A DNA stretch of 64,000 nucleotides from CAWBAT01 sp046331665 (GCA_046331665.1 JAXLQK010000024.1:26487-90486); one strand, 5' to 3'; shown: positions 52,534 to 63,289, numbered from the stretch's first letter. Notes: generated by a model not told the origin, from the sequence alone. Program-made: numbers and translations.

Positions 52534-53751
52534 ATGCGCGTTCTTTTCCTTTCACAACTTCTGCCCTTTCCACTGGACGCCGGGCCAAAACTTCGAAGCT
52601 ACTATGTATTGCGATACCTGGCTGAAGCAGGGCATCAGGTGACCCTTGTCTGCTTTGTCAGGCCGAATGATCGTCGAACACATCTTCAAGCGCTACGGCA
52701 GTATTGCCACTGCATTGAAACAATCCCTTTGCTCCGATCGCGCTTGAAGGATCTTACTTTTGGGATGGGAAGTCTTTGCACCTCGAAGCCTTTCTTGATT
52801 CTGCGTGATCAAGTGAAGTCAATGGACCTCAAGCTCGAACAAATTCTTGCCAGACAATCCTTCGACGCGTTTCATGTCGATCAACTTGGAATGGCCCCGT
52901 ACGCCACAAGAAGATCCCGTCCAATTCTGAAAGTGCTGGATCAGCATAACGCGGTATTCACGGTGCCTTTGAGAATGGCGCAAGGGTGTCGCAATCCAAT
53001 CATCAAGACGCTTCTTCAGCAAGAGGCATTCAAGCTGCGAAAATTTGAACGCCAGACTTGTGAAAGCTTTGATCGCGTTGTCTGGGTGACAGACCAGGAC
53101 CGAGCCGCTCTTGATCTCCCAAAACCCTGCGCTGCTGCCCGAGACACTGTCATCCCTATTGCAACGGATCCTACGATTCAGATGCCAGTCCGACGACCAT
53201 GGCCTTTTCGCGTTACTTTTATAGGGGGGATGCACTGGCCTCCAAACGCCGAGGGGATCCACTGGTTTTTTGAGAAAATCTGGCCAAGAGTGATTCGGCA
53301 AATGCCCCGCCTGGTCTTAACGGTCATTGGAAGTAGTCCACCCAAAAAAATCGTCCAGTCACGATCCTCGAATATCCAAATTCTGGGTTACGTCACGAAC
53401 TTAAAGCCTTATCTCGCAGAAACGGCTGTTTGCATCGTGCCATTGCGTTCCGGAGCAGGGATGCGCGTCAAGATTCTTGATGCCTGGTGCTGGGGAATCC
53501 CCATTGTTTCAACGTCACTTGGTGCCGAAGGGATGAGGGCGAAGCACCGGGAGAACCTGCTCATTGCTGACGAGGAAGAGTCGTTTGCCAATTCCATCGT
53601 TGAGGCGGTGGGCGATCAGTCTCTGGCGCGGCGTTCTCGGAGAACGGTCGGGAGACGGTCCGAATCACACTACCATTGGAGAGAACTCATAAATCATGGG
53701 ACCAGATCTACCACTGAGGATCCTATTCGTTCTTCCTTATCCACCGAATAG
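52534..53751 (+). CDS. Family 4 glycosyltransferase
   Basis: A 405-residue GT-B fold enzyme. The N-terminal MRVLFLSQLLPFPLDAGPKL and AEAGHQVTLV bind the acceptor side. The C-terminal lobe has FIGGMHWPPNAEGIHWFFEKI, YVTNLKPYLAETAVCIVPLR and AGMRVKILDAWCWGIPIVST, where the usual EX7E region is replaced by a Leu/Asp-containing segment common in this subgroup. Its last ~18 residues overlap the next gene and do not look family-like, so the true end may lie near 53690 after a frameshift. The 5' end is normal. Confidence 0.87.
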   Translation: MRVLFLSQLLPFPLDAGPKLRSYYVLRYLAEAGHQVTLVCFVRPNDRRTHLQALRQYCHCIETIPLLRSRLKDLTFGMGSLCTSKPFLILRDQVKSMDLKLEQILARQSFDAFHVDQLGMAPYATRRSRPILKVLDQHNAVFTVPLRMAQGCRNPIIKTLLQQEAFKLRKFERQTCESFDRVVWVTDQDRAALDLPKPCAAARDTVIPIATDPTIQMPVRRPWPFRVTFIGGMHWPPNAEGIHWFFEKIWPRVIRQMPRLVLTVIGSSPPKKIVQSRSSNIQILGYVTNLKPYLAETAVCIVPLRSGAGMRVKILDAWCWGIPIVSTSLGAEGMRAKHRENLLIADEEESFANSIVEAVGDQSLARRSRRTVGRRSESHYHWRELINHGTRSTTEDPIRSSLSTE

Positions 53752-55091
53752 AATCCGCACCCGCTCGTTTCATCTTCTCCGAGCTCTGGTGGCCGAGGGA
53801 CACAAGATTACTCTGGCAACCCTATCGAAATGTGAGACAGAGCTGCATGAAGTAGACGATCTGGCTGACCGGCTAGATTCCTTGATCGTTGAACAATTGG
53901 GTTCCTGGCGTTCGTTATGGAACTCCCTGCGAGCTATGCCAACGTCTCAACCGATACAGTCCGCTTACAGCTGGAGTCCTCGATTCGCAAACAAATTGCT
54001 TCAAGTGGTCAAGGAGAAGCAATTCGACATCATTCACGTGGAACACTTAAGAGGTGCCCGCTACGGATCCATGCTGGCTTCTTTTGTGTCTCGACATTCG
54101 GACCGTGAAATTCCGGTAGTTTGGGATAGTGTCGATTGTATCAGCGGACTCTTTCATCAAGCGGCACAACAGAGCCACACTTTTCGCTCACGGTTTATCA
54201 CTGCCTTTGAGTTGCCAAGAACACAATTTTATGAAGCAGGGTTGGTCCGACAATTCGACCGGGTCTTGGTAACTTCCGAGACTGACCGTGAAGAATTATT
54301 AACACTGGCTGAAAAGAAATGCCGAAAGGCTGCGAAACCGACTCAATCCATCCTCGCCAAAAAAGTGGTCGTTGTTCCGAATGGAGTAGACCTGCAATAC
54401 TTTGTGCCCAAGTGAAATGAAGCGCAGACCACGGACTCTGGTGATCTCGGGTAAAATGAGCTATCACGCCAATGTAACGGCGGTCGTCTATTTCGTAAGA
54501 AAGGTCATGCCGCTGGTTTGGGAATCGCTCCCCGATACGCAACTCTGGGTGGTAGGGAAGGATCCTACTTCTGAGATTCAACGCCTGGGAATACGCTGGC
54601 AAGAGGATCCGAAAACGCCAGCGACGCGAGAGTCTACTAAAGCCAGAATCCGGATCACCGGTGAAGTGAAAGACATACGCCCTTACCTCTGGAGTGCATC
54701 GATAGCGGTAGCTCCGATTCAATATGGAGCGGGCATCCAAAACAAGGTCCTCGAAGCGATGGCTTGTGGAATCCCAGTAGTAGCAACGCCACAAGCAGTG
54801 AGAGCACTTCGCGTCCGAAAGGGGCAAGATTTATTAGTTGCCAATGGTCATCAAGAAATGGCGCACTCCATCGTATCCCTACTGGGTGATTCTCAGAGAC
54901 GTGCAATATTGGGACGTGAGGGCAGAATCTACGTTGAAAAATACCATGACTGGCACCTTACGGCCCAAACAGTTACGTCAATCTACCGTGATACGGCACA
55001 AGGTTTGAAGACAAGCCGCTTCGTAACATCCAAAGCCAAGCATCCGATCATCCCCTTCAAAGCGACCGCCAGTATTTCGACGCAAGAATAA
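53696..55091 (+). CDS. Family 4 glycosyltransferase, one frameshift
   Basis: A first frame (53696-54415) holds the N-terminal lobe (RILFVLPYPPNRIRTRSFHL) and ends at VVVPNGVDLQYFVPK. The second frame (from 54402) holds the C-terminal lobe (RTLVISGKMSYHANVTAVVYF, VKDIRPYLWSASIAVAPIQY, GAGIQNKVLEAMACGIPVVA, with EAMACG as the EX7E region). Removing one C at 54407-54409 joins them as YFVPSEMKRRP. The whole is about 464 residues, normal for the family. It looks like one gene with a single-base insertion in a C run. Confidence 0.87.
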
Positions 55092-55258
55092 AAAGACCCG
55101 GTCCACGAACCATTTGTCATTCAGTATTTAGAAAGTCACGCCTTGTCTTAGATTTGGCAAATACTCACCCGCTAGATTCGTTCCATGTGGCGGATCCCTC
55201 TAGAGAGGCTGGCAACTCCTGTGCCCGTTCGATTTCGTAAATCCAAGAATTGATACCT

Positions 55259-56761
55259 ATGAAAGCAGACGTTGAAAACCTGCACTTGGCGGCTGGCTCT
55301 GCAGAATATTCATGGCCGACTCTGCTGACTCTTGAGCGTCAGCGGTTGCTCTTTATAGCAGGGCTGGTGTTTACTGACGCGCTGTCGCTAGGATTGGCAT
55401 TTGGCATTGCCTACTTTTTGCGGTTCGACCTGCGTTGGGCGGTATCGCCGGAGGTGATTCCCATCCCAAGATTCTATCCGGGCCTGGCCATGTGGCTCCT
55501 GGCTCTGTGGATTCTGATGTTTATTCTATTTGGCCTCTACAATCTTCATTCATTGCTTGGGGGAGTACGAGAATATGCAAGGGTTTTCAACGCGTGCACC
55601 ACGGGAACAATGCTGGTGATCGTTTCGACCTTTGTTTCTCAATTATTTGTCGTTTCAAGGGGCTGGCTGATAAGTGCCTGGTTGCTCTCGTTCATCTTGG
55701 TAGGAGCCAATCGTTTTGTGAGTCGGCGAATCGCTTATGCGCTGCGCGGTCGGGGCTATCTTCTGACCCCCGCAGTCATCATCGGAGCCAATGAAGAAGC
55801 ATCCGCCTTGGCGGCGGACCTTGGCGTATGGCGAAGCTCAGGCGTTCGCCTCATCGGAATCGTTGAGGGCGAGGGGCGGAAGGGAGGCCCGAATCACGTC
55901 AAGATACCACTCGCGATCCTTGGCTCTACCAGGCAGATCCTCAGTATTGTTCATCAGTACAAGATTGAGGACCTCGTGGTCGCGGTGACCGCCCTGAGCC
56001 GGGAAGAACTGTTGCAATTATGTGAAGAAGTCAGTTCCGTTTCAACCATCACCCTGAGGTTGTCATCAGGGCTTTATGAACTGCTCACGACGGGAGTTAC
56101 GGTGAAGACCTTGGGGTCAGTTCCCCTGATGAGCCTTGACAAAGTCAAGCTGAAGACTGTGGAAATGATCATCAAGTCCATCTTGGAATATTCACTCGCG
56201 TTCTTAGGCTTGGTTTTGCTCTCTCCATTGCTTCTGGCGGTCGGGATGTTGATTAAGCTCGATTCATCCGGTCCGATCCTTCATCGAAGGCGAGTACTAG
56301 GTGTGTCAGGGAAGGAATTTGATGCTTTTAAGTTTAGAACGATGTATGTCAACGGGGCCCAGCTCTTAAGCGGGCGGCCTGAACTTGTGGAACAGTTGCG
56401 GCTCGAGCATAAACTCAAAGAGGACCCACGTGTCACCCGAGTAGGTCGGTGGCTGCGGACATACAGCTTGGATGAATTGCCGCAGCTGCTTAACGTACTC
56501 TGCGGACAAATGGGCTTGGTTGGTCCACGGATGATCAGCCCTGAAGAACGGAATAAATATGGGAAGCACAAATTGAATCTCCTTACGGTGAAACCTGGAA
56601 TTACCGGACTTTGGCAAGTCTCCGGTCGTTCTGACCTCTCCTATGAGGAGAGAGTGAACCTCGACATGTACTATATACGCAATTACAGCGTTTGGTTGGA
56701 TCTCCAGATTCTGTTCATCCAGACGATTCCCGCAGTCCTTAAAGGTCATGGTGCCTATTGA
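55259..56761 (+). CDS. Polyprenyl-phosphate sugar-1-phosphate transferase (WbaP/WcaJ-type)
   Basis: About 500 residues. Four or five N-terminal helices (residues 25-150) are followed by a soluble CoA-like domain and then the bacterial sugar-transferase domain: a fifth helix, RRVLGVSGKEFDAFKFRTMYV, EHKLKEDPRVTRVGRWLRTYS, LDELPQLLNVLCGQMGLVGP and the C-terminal YEERVNLDMYYIRNYSVW. These initiate repeat-unit assembly by transferring a sugar-1-phosphate to undecaprenyl phosphate on the inner face. An earlier in-frame start at 55250 is less likely. It lies 167 bp after the glycosyltransferase. Confidence 0.92.
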   Translation: MKADVENLHLAAGSAEYSWPTLLTLERQRLLFIAGLVFTDALSLGLAFGIAYFLRFDLRWAVSPEVIPIPRFYPGLAMWLLALWILMFILFGLYNLHSLLGGVREYARVFNACTTGTMLVIVSTFVSQLFVVSRGWLISAWLLSFILVGANRFVSRRIAYALRGRGYLLTPAVIIGANEEASALAADLGVWRSSGVRLIGIVEGEGRKGGPNHVKIPLAILGSTRQILSIVHQYKIEDLVVAVTALSREELLQLCEEVSSVSTITLRLSSGLYELLTTGVTVKTLGSVPLMSLDKVKLKTVEMIIKSILEYSLAFLGLVLLSPLLLAVGMLIKLDSSGPILHRRRVLGVSGKEFDAFKFRTMYVNGAQLLSGRPELVEQLRLEHKLKEDPRVTRVGRWLRTYSLDELPQLLNVLCGQMGLVGPRMISPEERNKYGKHKLNLLTVKPGITGLWQVSGRSDLSYEERVNLDMYYIRNYSVWLDLQILFIQTIPAVLKGHGAY

Positions 56762-56809
56762 ACTGTGTGATCTGGATAGAAATCATTTTAATTGGGACGT
56801 GATCATCCT

Positions 56810-57737
56810 ATGAAAATTCTCGTAACAGGCGGAGCAGGGTTTATCGGTTCGCATGTCGTGGAAGCTTACCGCGCGGCGGGCCATGATGTGGTCGTTGTTG
56901 ATGACTTGTCAACGGGGTTTGTGGAAAACATTGTCCCGGGAGTTCGATTATACCGAATGGATATACGGGATAGGGAACTGGCCGAGGTGTTTGCCGAGGA
57001 AAAACCGGACGTGGTCAACCACCAAGCCGCCAAAGCAAACGTCAGGGAGTCTTTCGAAAAACCGTTGCTCTATGCAGACGTGAATGTTGTAGGGTCTGTC
57101 AATTTGCTGGAATGTTGTCGACGACATGCAGTCAAGAAAGTAGTCTATGCGTCTACGGGAGGGGCAAGGTCCTATGGAGGCCTGCTTATCCCTTCCGGTC
57201 GGCGAAAATCACCCCATCCAACCCACACTGGATCCGTATGGTGCCAGCAAACACCATGTTGAGCATTATCTCCATCTTTACCATGTAAATTTCGGGCTCG
57301 CCTATACGATTTTGCGTTATCCAAACGTCTATGGGCCTAGACAAGATCCCCGTGGCGAGGCCGGAGTCGTCGCCATTTTTGCCGGTCAAATGCTTGCCCG
57401 GTCACAGCCAGTCATCAATGGAACGGGACGTCAGGAGCGCGACTTCGTTCATGTCGGTGATGTTGCCCGTGCCAGCCTATTGGCCCTCGACCAAGGAGAC
57501 AACCAGATCTTTAATTTAGGAAGCGGGGTCGGAACTTCGGTAGTGACGATCTATGAGCTGCTTGCCGAATTGACAGCTTTTGGCCAGAAACCACTGCATG
57601 GACCCGCAAAGAAAGGTGAAGTCTCCCGGGTATTCCTTAATGCAACAAAAGCCGAGCAAGGGTTAGGCTGGCAGCCCAAGATCTCTTTGAGAGATGGATT
57701 GGCTTCTACCGTTCAATTCTTCCGGGGAGCTGTCTAG
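56810..57737 (+). CDS. NAD-dependent sugar epimerase/dehydratase (GalE-like), frameshifted
   Basis: About 308 residues when joined. The start MKILVTGGAGFIGSHVVEAY has the Rossmann Gly motif; VVVDDLSTGFVENI, RESFEKPLLYADVNVVGSVN and VYASTGGA follow. The first frame ends at 57262. The second, entered near 57165, carries the catalytic YGASKHHVEHY (Tyr and Lys), then YTILRYPNVYGPRQDP, and ends normally at 57737. GalE-type UDP-sugar 4-epimerase is the closest description; the product would feed the glycosyltransferases around it. The stop overlaps the next GTG by one base. Confidence 0.85.
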
Positions 57738-58621
57738 TGCCGGTCCAGGCTTATCCAACGGTTCTTTCTCCGCTAATTGGAATCGTTATCCTGAATTGGA
57801 ATAACGCTCCAGACACCATTGAATGTCTGGATTCAGTCTTGAAATTGTCTTACGCGCCGTTCACGGTTCTCGTAGTGGATAATGGATCAACGGATGATTC
57901 GGTGATCCGAATCAGCGCATCTCATCCTGAAATAGGAATTCTCAAAACTGGAAAGAATTTGGGGTATTCCGGGGGAAACAATCTTGGGATTCGTCATCTC
58001 CTCGACAAAGACGCCAAGTTTATCCTGCTCCTGAACAATGATACAAAGGTGGAGCCGGACATGCTCACGGAGCTGCTCAAGGTGGCTGAATCGGGATTGA
58101 ATGTAGGGATGGCAGGTCCGAAGGTGCTCCTTGAAGGCCGGAAGGACACTCTATTCGCAGCCGGCAGCCTTGTTCATTGGAGTCGGGGTGAAATCGAGCA
58201 TCGCGGGATGTTTAGTCGGGCTCCAGGAAGTCCTGCTCCGGAGCGGGAAGAGCCCGAGGGGGTCGACTTTCTCGCAGGCTGTGGACTGTTGGTGAGCGCG
58301 AGGTTCATAGAAAAAGCGGGAGGTCTCGACGAGCGATACTTCTTAAATTATGAAGACGTGGAATGGGGAATTCGCGCCAGGCGTTTTGGATTTGAAGTGT
58401 TTTATGCGCCGCGGGCTATTTTGACTCATAAAGTATCGGCGTCACTGGGAGAATCGTCGGCAGCGAACACCTATTACATGACACGAAATGCCTCTATTTC
58501 TTTTGGTGGAATGGTTCTGGACCTACCCGTTGGCTTGCGGCAGGTGATACAAATTATGCTTGACCCTCCGATCAGTAACCGCATGAGCATTCGACCAAAG
58601 TACCGGACTTCGCTGTATTAA
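57737..58621 (+). CDS. Family 2 glycosyltransferase
   Basis: A 294-residue protein starting with GTG, overlapping the epimerase stop by one base, so it is probably translationally coupled. Motifs are GIVILNWNNAPDTIECLDSV, VLVVDNGSTDDSV, NLGYSGGNNLGIRHL, LLLNNDTKVEPDM, and the region GLLVSARFIEKAGGLDERYF with NYEDVEWGIRARRFG. This is the same subfamily type as the enzyme at 51.6 kb, but they are not near-identical copies. The donor sugar is not deducible. Confidence 0.9.
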   Translation: MPVQAYPTVLSPLIGIVILNWNNAPDTIECLDSVLKLSYAPFTVLVVDNGSTDDSVIRISASHPEIGILKTGKNLGYSGGNNLGIRHLLDKDAKFILLLNNDTKVEPDMLTELLKVAESGLNVGMAGPKVLLEGRKDTLFAAGSLVHWSRGEIEHRGMFSRAPGSPAPEREEPEGVDFLAGCGLLVSARFIEKAGGLDERYFLNYEDVEWGIRARRFGFEVFYAPRAILTHKVSASLGESSAANTYYMTRNASISFGGMVLDLPVGLRQVIQIMLDPPISNRMSIRPKYRTSLY

Positions 58622-58827
58622 ATCGAAACGGACTGCACCCATGCAATCGTTGATTTTCTGAGGGGGCAGTCCGGACCCATGGACGCGCCTGTGGCTCGCC
58701 TTTGCTTCGGAAATAAAACGCCGGCTGACACGGGCTGCATGGAGACAGGTCTCAAGACCTCCCAATCAGGAGAAGAGGTTATAAACCCAAGGTGCATTGA
58801 TTCTAGGGGGGCCTTTCGGGGCTGGCG

Positions 58828-60013
58828 ATGAAAATTCTCTTCCTTTCGCGGTGGTATCCTTACCCTCCGGACAATGGCTCGAAGATCCGAGTATTTAATA
58901 TTCTTCGACGCCTGTGCGAACGGAATCGGGTTACTTTGATTAGCTTCATGGATTCCCCAAGAGTCCGGGGCCGGCCCGGCGTGGGAAGGGCCGGCTCCGG
59001 AACAGATTCATGTTTGTCCCTATCGAGAATTTAACTCGCACAGTCCACGCGCTTGGGCTGGGTTCCCGGCAAGACCCTGCGCTATATTGTCGATACCCGT
59101 TGTTCGACGATGGAACAGCTGATCCGCCAAACCGTAAAGCGGACTCGCTTCGATCTGGTCATTGCTTCTCAACTTATCTATGGCCTCTTTTTATTTTCAC
59201 TGTTTTTCAGGGATCCCGGCCATATTTGAAGAAGTTGAACTCGGTAGCGCATGCCAGGCGACGATGCACAAATCGATTCCTGGGCAAAAGTAAGAAAACG
59301 AATCACGAAAAGCACTGTCGGTTCATGGCAAAACTCGTGGAACATTTTCAACTATGTACGGTTGCTTCAGAAAACGAACGCGCGATCATTTGGCAACAAC
59401 GGCCCCTGGCTTCAGGGCCGTCCACGTTTTTCCGAACAGTGTCGATATGGATCAGTACCGTCCTCAAGGAAGGAAGCGACCTATACAGCCTTATTTTTGC
59501 GGGATCACTGAGGTTTACATCCAATCTTGATGCCATGGAATGGTTCTTGAGTGATACTCCAACCATAAGACGTGAAATACCAAAAGTTCAGCTGAGGATT
59601 ACGGGAAGACCACGAGACCGCAACCTGCTCCCGAATCCCAATGTCGTATTCACGAATTGATACCCAATATCTCTACTGCTGTAGAGGAATCGACCGTGCG
59701 CATTGCCCCCATTCGAACTGGGAGGCGGGACACGTCTGAAAGTACCGGAATCCTTTGCCACGAACTCCTGTCGTCGCAACATCCAAGGCTGTTGAGGGCT
59801 TGAGGTGCAAAGCGGCAAACACCTGCTCATTGCCAATTTTCAAGAATTTGCCCGCTGCGTGATTCTGATAATGAAGTGCCCGAGCTTGCGCAAGGTTTGA
59901 TTGAAAACGCTCTTACCCTGGTACGATCGCGTTACGACTGGAATGTCACATTCCCTCGCTTCATGAATTTAGTTGATAAAGTTGCTTCAATCGGTGCCCT
60001 TAGAACGTCGTGA
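58828..60013 (+). pseudogene. Family 4 glycosyltransferase, destroyed by many frameshifts
   Basis: The start MKILFLSRWYPYPPDNGSKI is a good GT4 N-terminus, but the frame closes at 59034. Family-like pieces continue in all three frames to about 60013: TRFDLVIASQL, KLVEHFQLCTVASENERAI, VFPNSVDMDQYRP, LIFAGSLRFTSNLDAMEWFL, VQLRITGRPRDRNLLPNPNV, STVRIAPIRT and VRSRYDWNVTF. The total length (about 1.2 kb) equals an intact GT4. At least six indels are needed. Either it is a decayed gene or this stretch of the assembly is of poor quality. Confidence 0.7.
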
Positions 60014-60018
60014 TCGGG

Positions 60019-60985
60019 CAATCCGTTTCGAGAAATCAGCAAATGCGCTGTTCACAATTATTCCTACGGTTAACCGGCCAAGTTTAGAGCGTGCCGTTAA
60101 AAGTGTACTGACTCAGAATTTGGGTGCCGGGGAGCAGGTGCCAATCATCGTTAACGACAGTGGAGAAGTTCTGGCCAGAACGAGAATGGCCTCCTGGCAC
60201 CGAATGTAAGGGTCAGCTAATACAACTCGGGTTGAACGGAGCGCGGCATGCAATCTGGGAGCGCCGGTGCTTCGGGAAAATATTTGAAGATCCTCCACGA
60301 CGACGATTATTTGTTGCCGGGCGCGCTTCAAACACTTGTGAACCTGGCCGAAAAAAGTAAGGTCAGCTGGGTCTATGGTGCTGTGAATCGTGTCGACAAT
60401 GACGGAGGATTGATTTCGACCGACCGCCACAAGTTAAGGGAAATATTCTCGCGTTGCTGATCGGTGGGAGTGCCTCCATTTGGCACCTTCCTTGATTCTT
60501 CTTCGCGATGCGTCTTGAACTGGATTTAATCCCCAAAATGAGCGTAAGAGAAGATTATGATTTGGAATGCCGCTTCTCCTTACTGCACGACTTTGTAGGG
60601 ACCGATGAACTGGTGGCAGTCGTACGTGCATTGGGCGTTGGAGGAACCACCGATTGGAGAAAGGTTTCATTGAATCATCGATTGTCGGGAAAAGATTCTT
60701 GATTCCCCGATATTCTTTCCTCGACTCTGAATTCGATTCAAGGCGACAACTTTTTGCATGGGTGCAGTTTTCGTGCCGTACTCTTTTTCCGCGATCCTAA
60801 ATCTACAGCGGGGTAGGGGTTAACAAAACTCCGAACTGTCTTTTCGTATTGATTCGGCTTTCAGGGCGCTTCTTTGTTCGACCCGATTTCTGGCGAGGGT
60901 TTCGATATAAGACCTATTGGCATCGGGTTGAAAAAGAGAAAGAAGAATTGCACTTCGAACTCAAAGCAGAAAACAAAATCTCCAA
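60019..60985 (+). pseudogene. Family 2 glycosyltransferase, destroyed by frameshifts
   Basis: GT2 pieces appear in changing frames: FTIIPTVNRPSLERAVKSVL (60050), then QVPIIVNDSGE, KYLKILHDDDYLLPGALQTL with the catalytic Asp run (60275), VSWVYGAVNRVDNDGG, and MSVREDYDLECRFSLLHDF (60540). The region spans about 960 bases, right for an intact GT2. As with the previous entry, numerous indels break it. Flanking genes at 57.7 and 61.0 kb are intact. Confidence 0.65.
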
Positions 60986-61037
60986 TTTCTGAACAGTCGA
61001 TTTATTCGATCCCGTTTCTGTCTGTGGGGAAGCCTTT

Positions 61038-62084
61038 ATGATCATGTCCCAGACGCCCCTCCGGATCAGTTTTTTTGGAGGAGGCACTGATTTTCGTGAG
61101 TACTTTTCAACTGAAAACGGATATGTACTAAGCTCCGCGGTCAATTGTTATATCTACGTCATCATGAAACGTCGGTTTGATCAGAAAATAAGAATCGGGT
61201 ACACGAAGACCGAGCTTGTGGATCAAATCAATGTGATTGAGCATGAATTGGTCCGGGAGTGTCTGCGCAAGACTGGAATTACCGGCGGCGTTGAAATCGC
61301 CACCATGGCCGATATTCCCTCCGCTGGATCAGGCATGGGTTCATCCAGCACCTTGACGGTCGGTTTACTCAATGCCATGTACTACTACCTGGGGGAACGT
61401 AAGGATGCCGAATCGCTATCGCGAGAAGCGTGTGAAATTGAGATTGACACTTTAGGGAAGCCGATCGGCATGCAAGATCAAACCATTGCCGCTTATGGAG
61501 GTCAAAGATTCATTCATTTTTCGTGCGACGGGAAAATTGCGGTGGAATCCATCGGGTTAAACATGGATGCATGGCGTCAGTTTGGCCAAAACCTGATGCT
61601 CTTTTTCACTAATGTTACTCGAAAGTCGGAGTCGATCTTGTCGGAACAAGTAATGAAAACAAATTCGAACCTTGAGACGTTAAGGGAGATGAAGAAGCTG
61701 GCATTTACTGCCAGAGACGCGCTTCTGGCGGGTTCTTATGATGATTTTGGATTACTACTCGATAAGGGGTGGCAGCTCAAGAAGAGCCTGGCTAGCAAAA
61801 TTTCCAATAGCTGGATCGAAGAATGTTACCAGGCGGCCTTGAGGGCTGGTGCGTTAGGCGGCAAAATCACCGGGGCCGGCGGGGGTGGTTTTCTCTTGGT
61901 GTATTGCCCACCAAAACGCCAGACAAGTGTGCGATTGGCCTTGCGATCCCTTCCGGAGCTATCCTTCGACTTGGAACCTGAAGGGACTAAAATCATTTTC
62001 GATGCCTCCCGTCTGAAAGGCTCGAGAAGAAAAAGGACATTACTTAAGACCAAAATGCCAGAAATTGTCGAGGTCTTCCAATGA
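61038..62084 (+). CDS. GHMP-family sugar kinase (D-glycero-D-manno-heptose 7-phosphate kinase-like)
   Basis: A 348-residue kinase. GHMP motif 1 is TPLRISFFGGGTDFREYF at the N-terminus; the ATP loop is IPSAGSGMGSSSTLTVGLLNA near residue 95; motif 3 is GGKITGAGGGGFLLVYCP near 275. The GGGTDF start and the gap between motifs match HddA-like and related sugar-1-kinases of polysaccharide loci. The substrate is probably a heptose or hexose phosphate destined for an NDP-sugar. It overlaps the next gene by 4 bp (ATGA). Confidence 0.9.
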   Translation: MIMSQTPLRISFFGGGTDFREYFSTENGYVLSSAVNCYIYVIMKRRFDQKIRIGYTKTELVDQINVIEHELVRECLRKTGITGGVEIATMADIPSAGSGMGSSSTLTVGLLNAMYYYLGERKDAESLSREACEIEIDTLGKPIGMQDQTIAAYGGQRFIHFSCDGKIAVESIGLNMDAWRQFGQNLMLFFTNVTRKSESILSEQVMKTNSNLETLREMKKLAFTARDALLAGSYDDFGLLLDKGWQLKKSLASKISNSWIEECYQAALRAGALGGKITGAGGGGFLLVYCPPKRQTSVRLALRSLPELSFDLEPEGTKIIFDASRLKGSRRKRTLLKTKMPEIVEVFQ

Positions 62085-63289
62085 AGCGCCATCGGCTCAA
62101 ATTCCGAATTCGCGTAAGGTGGGAAACACTCCGTGCTTATCGCAGGGTAGGAACAAGGAAAAAGAGATTCATACAATCCGCCGCAATTCTCCTCTATCTA
62201 AGTCTAAGTGCATCCGTTCAGCAGGGCCTTTGGGGTCAAGGTCGTATCTGGGAAAAGACGGCCAAGGAGGCATTTCCGGGACAAAAGACGAGAATCTGGG
62301 GGGCGGATGCGAATGGCCTGGATACGGTTATGCGATGGGATTTGAAAACCCAAATATTTCTTCTTCGCATGCCCAAGCTCACTTCCGATTACCGTTTGGG
62401 CATAGGTGACGAGTTAGGGATCGAGGTTGTTGGGCATGCTGAATTCAGCGGATCTTACAAGATAGGAGAGGCCGGCCAGATCACATTGTCGAGTCTCGGC
62501 CCCATTCATGCTGCAGACTTGACTGGCCCAGAACTGGAAACAAAAATCGCCTCGGTTATTAAGGAAAAACAGCTTCTTAAGGATCCGGAAGTTCTGATTT
62601 ACGTCATTGATTACCAAGCCAAGCCTTTTTATGTCCTGGGAGAGGTGGACTATCCTGGCAAGTATTGGATGACACAGGAATTGACCCTGACTGAAGCTAT
62701 CCTGATGGCCGGTGGAATCGATTTTGGTGCTGATCGATTTGGATATCTACACCGGGGGATGCCACAATCCGGCGTTGATTTGCATCAAATGAGCCAGTCT
62801 GGCACCTTGGAAAACACAGCTCCGGGAAGAGAGGTGATCAAAATTGATCTGAAACCACTCAAGGAGGGTGGAGTCATAAATCCTGACATTCCACTTCGCC
62901 CGGGGGATTTTTTCTTTGTCCCGACCCGAAAAATTGAACCTTACTATGTGGTTGGGGATGTCAAAAATCCCGGAGGTTACGAGATTCCTAAGCCTGCAGA
63001 ACGGACGATGATGGTGTCTCAGGCGATAGCAAGGGCCGGAGGGCCTACCAATACAGCCAAAACAAAGAGTGGATTGCTCGTTCGCTATGATGCTGAGGGG
63101 ATTCGAACTGAAAAAAAAGTGGACTTTGCTGCCATTCTGAAGGGGGAACAGCCAGATTTTGAGGTAAAGCCCAAAGACATCATTTTCATTCCAGGAAGTA
63201 AGTCCAAAACCCTCGGGTACGGCTTGCTCGGAATTATTCCGCAAACAGTTGAATATTCAACAACGCAATCGATTCAACAAAACCGCTGA
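62081..63289 (+). CDS. Polysaccharide export protein with SLBB domains (Wza-like), first copy
   Basis: A 402-residue protein. A very basic N-terminus is followed by a hydrophobic signal (RFIQSAAILLYLSLSASV). The Poly_export domain starts at SDYRLGIGDELGIEVVGHAE (about residue 102); SLBB-type repeats follow with YVLGEVDYPGKYWMTQELT and YYVVGDVKNPGGYEIPKPAE. No lipobox Cys is seen, unlike E. coli Wza. These proteins form the periplasmic/outer-membrane export channel. Its ATG overlaps the kinase stop. Confidence 0.88.
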   Translation: MKRHRLKFRIRVRWETLRAYRRVGTRKKRFIQSAAILLYLSLSASVQQGLWGQGRIWEKTAKEAFPGQKTRIWGADANGLDTVMRWDLKTQIFLLRMPKLTSDYRLGIGDELGIEVVGHAEFSGSYKIGEAGQITLSSLGPIHAADLTGPELETKIASVIKEKQLLKDPEVLIYVIDYQAKPFYVLGEVDYPGKYWMTQELTLTEAILMAGGIDFGADRFGYLHRGMPQSGVDLHQMSQSGTLENTAPGREVIKIDLKPLKEGGVINPDIPLRPGDFFFVPTRKIEPYYVVGDVKNPGGYEIPKPAERTMMVSQAIARAGGPTNTAKTKSGLLVRYDAEGIRTEKKVDFAAILKGEQPDFEVKPKDIIFIPGSKSKTLGYGLLGIIPQTVEYSTTQSIQQNR

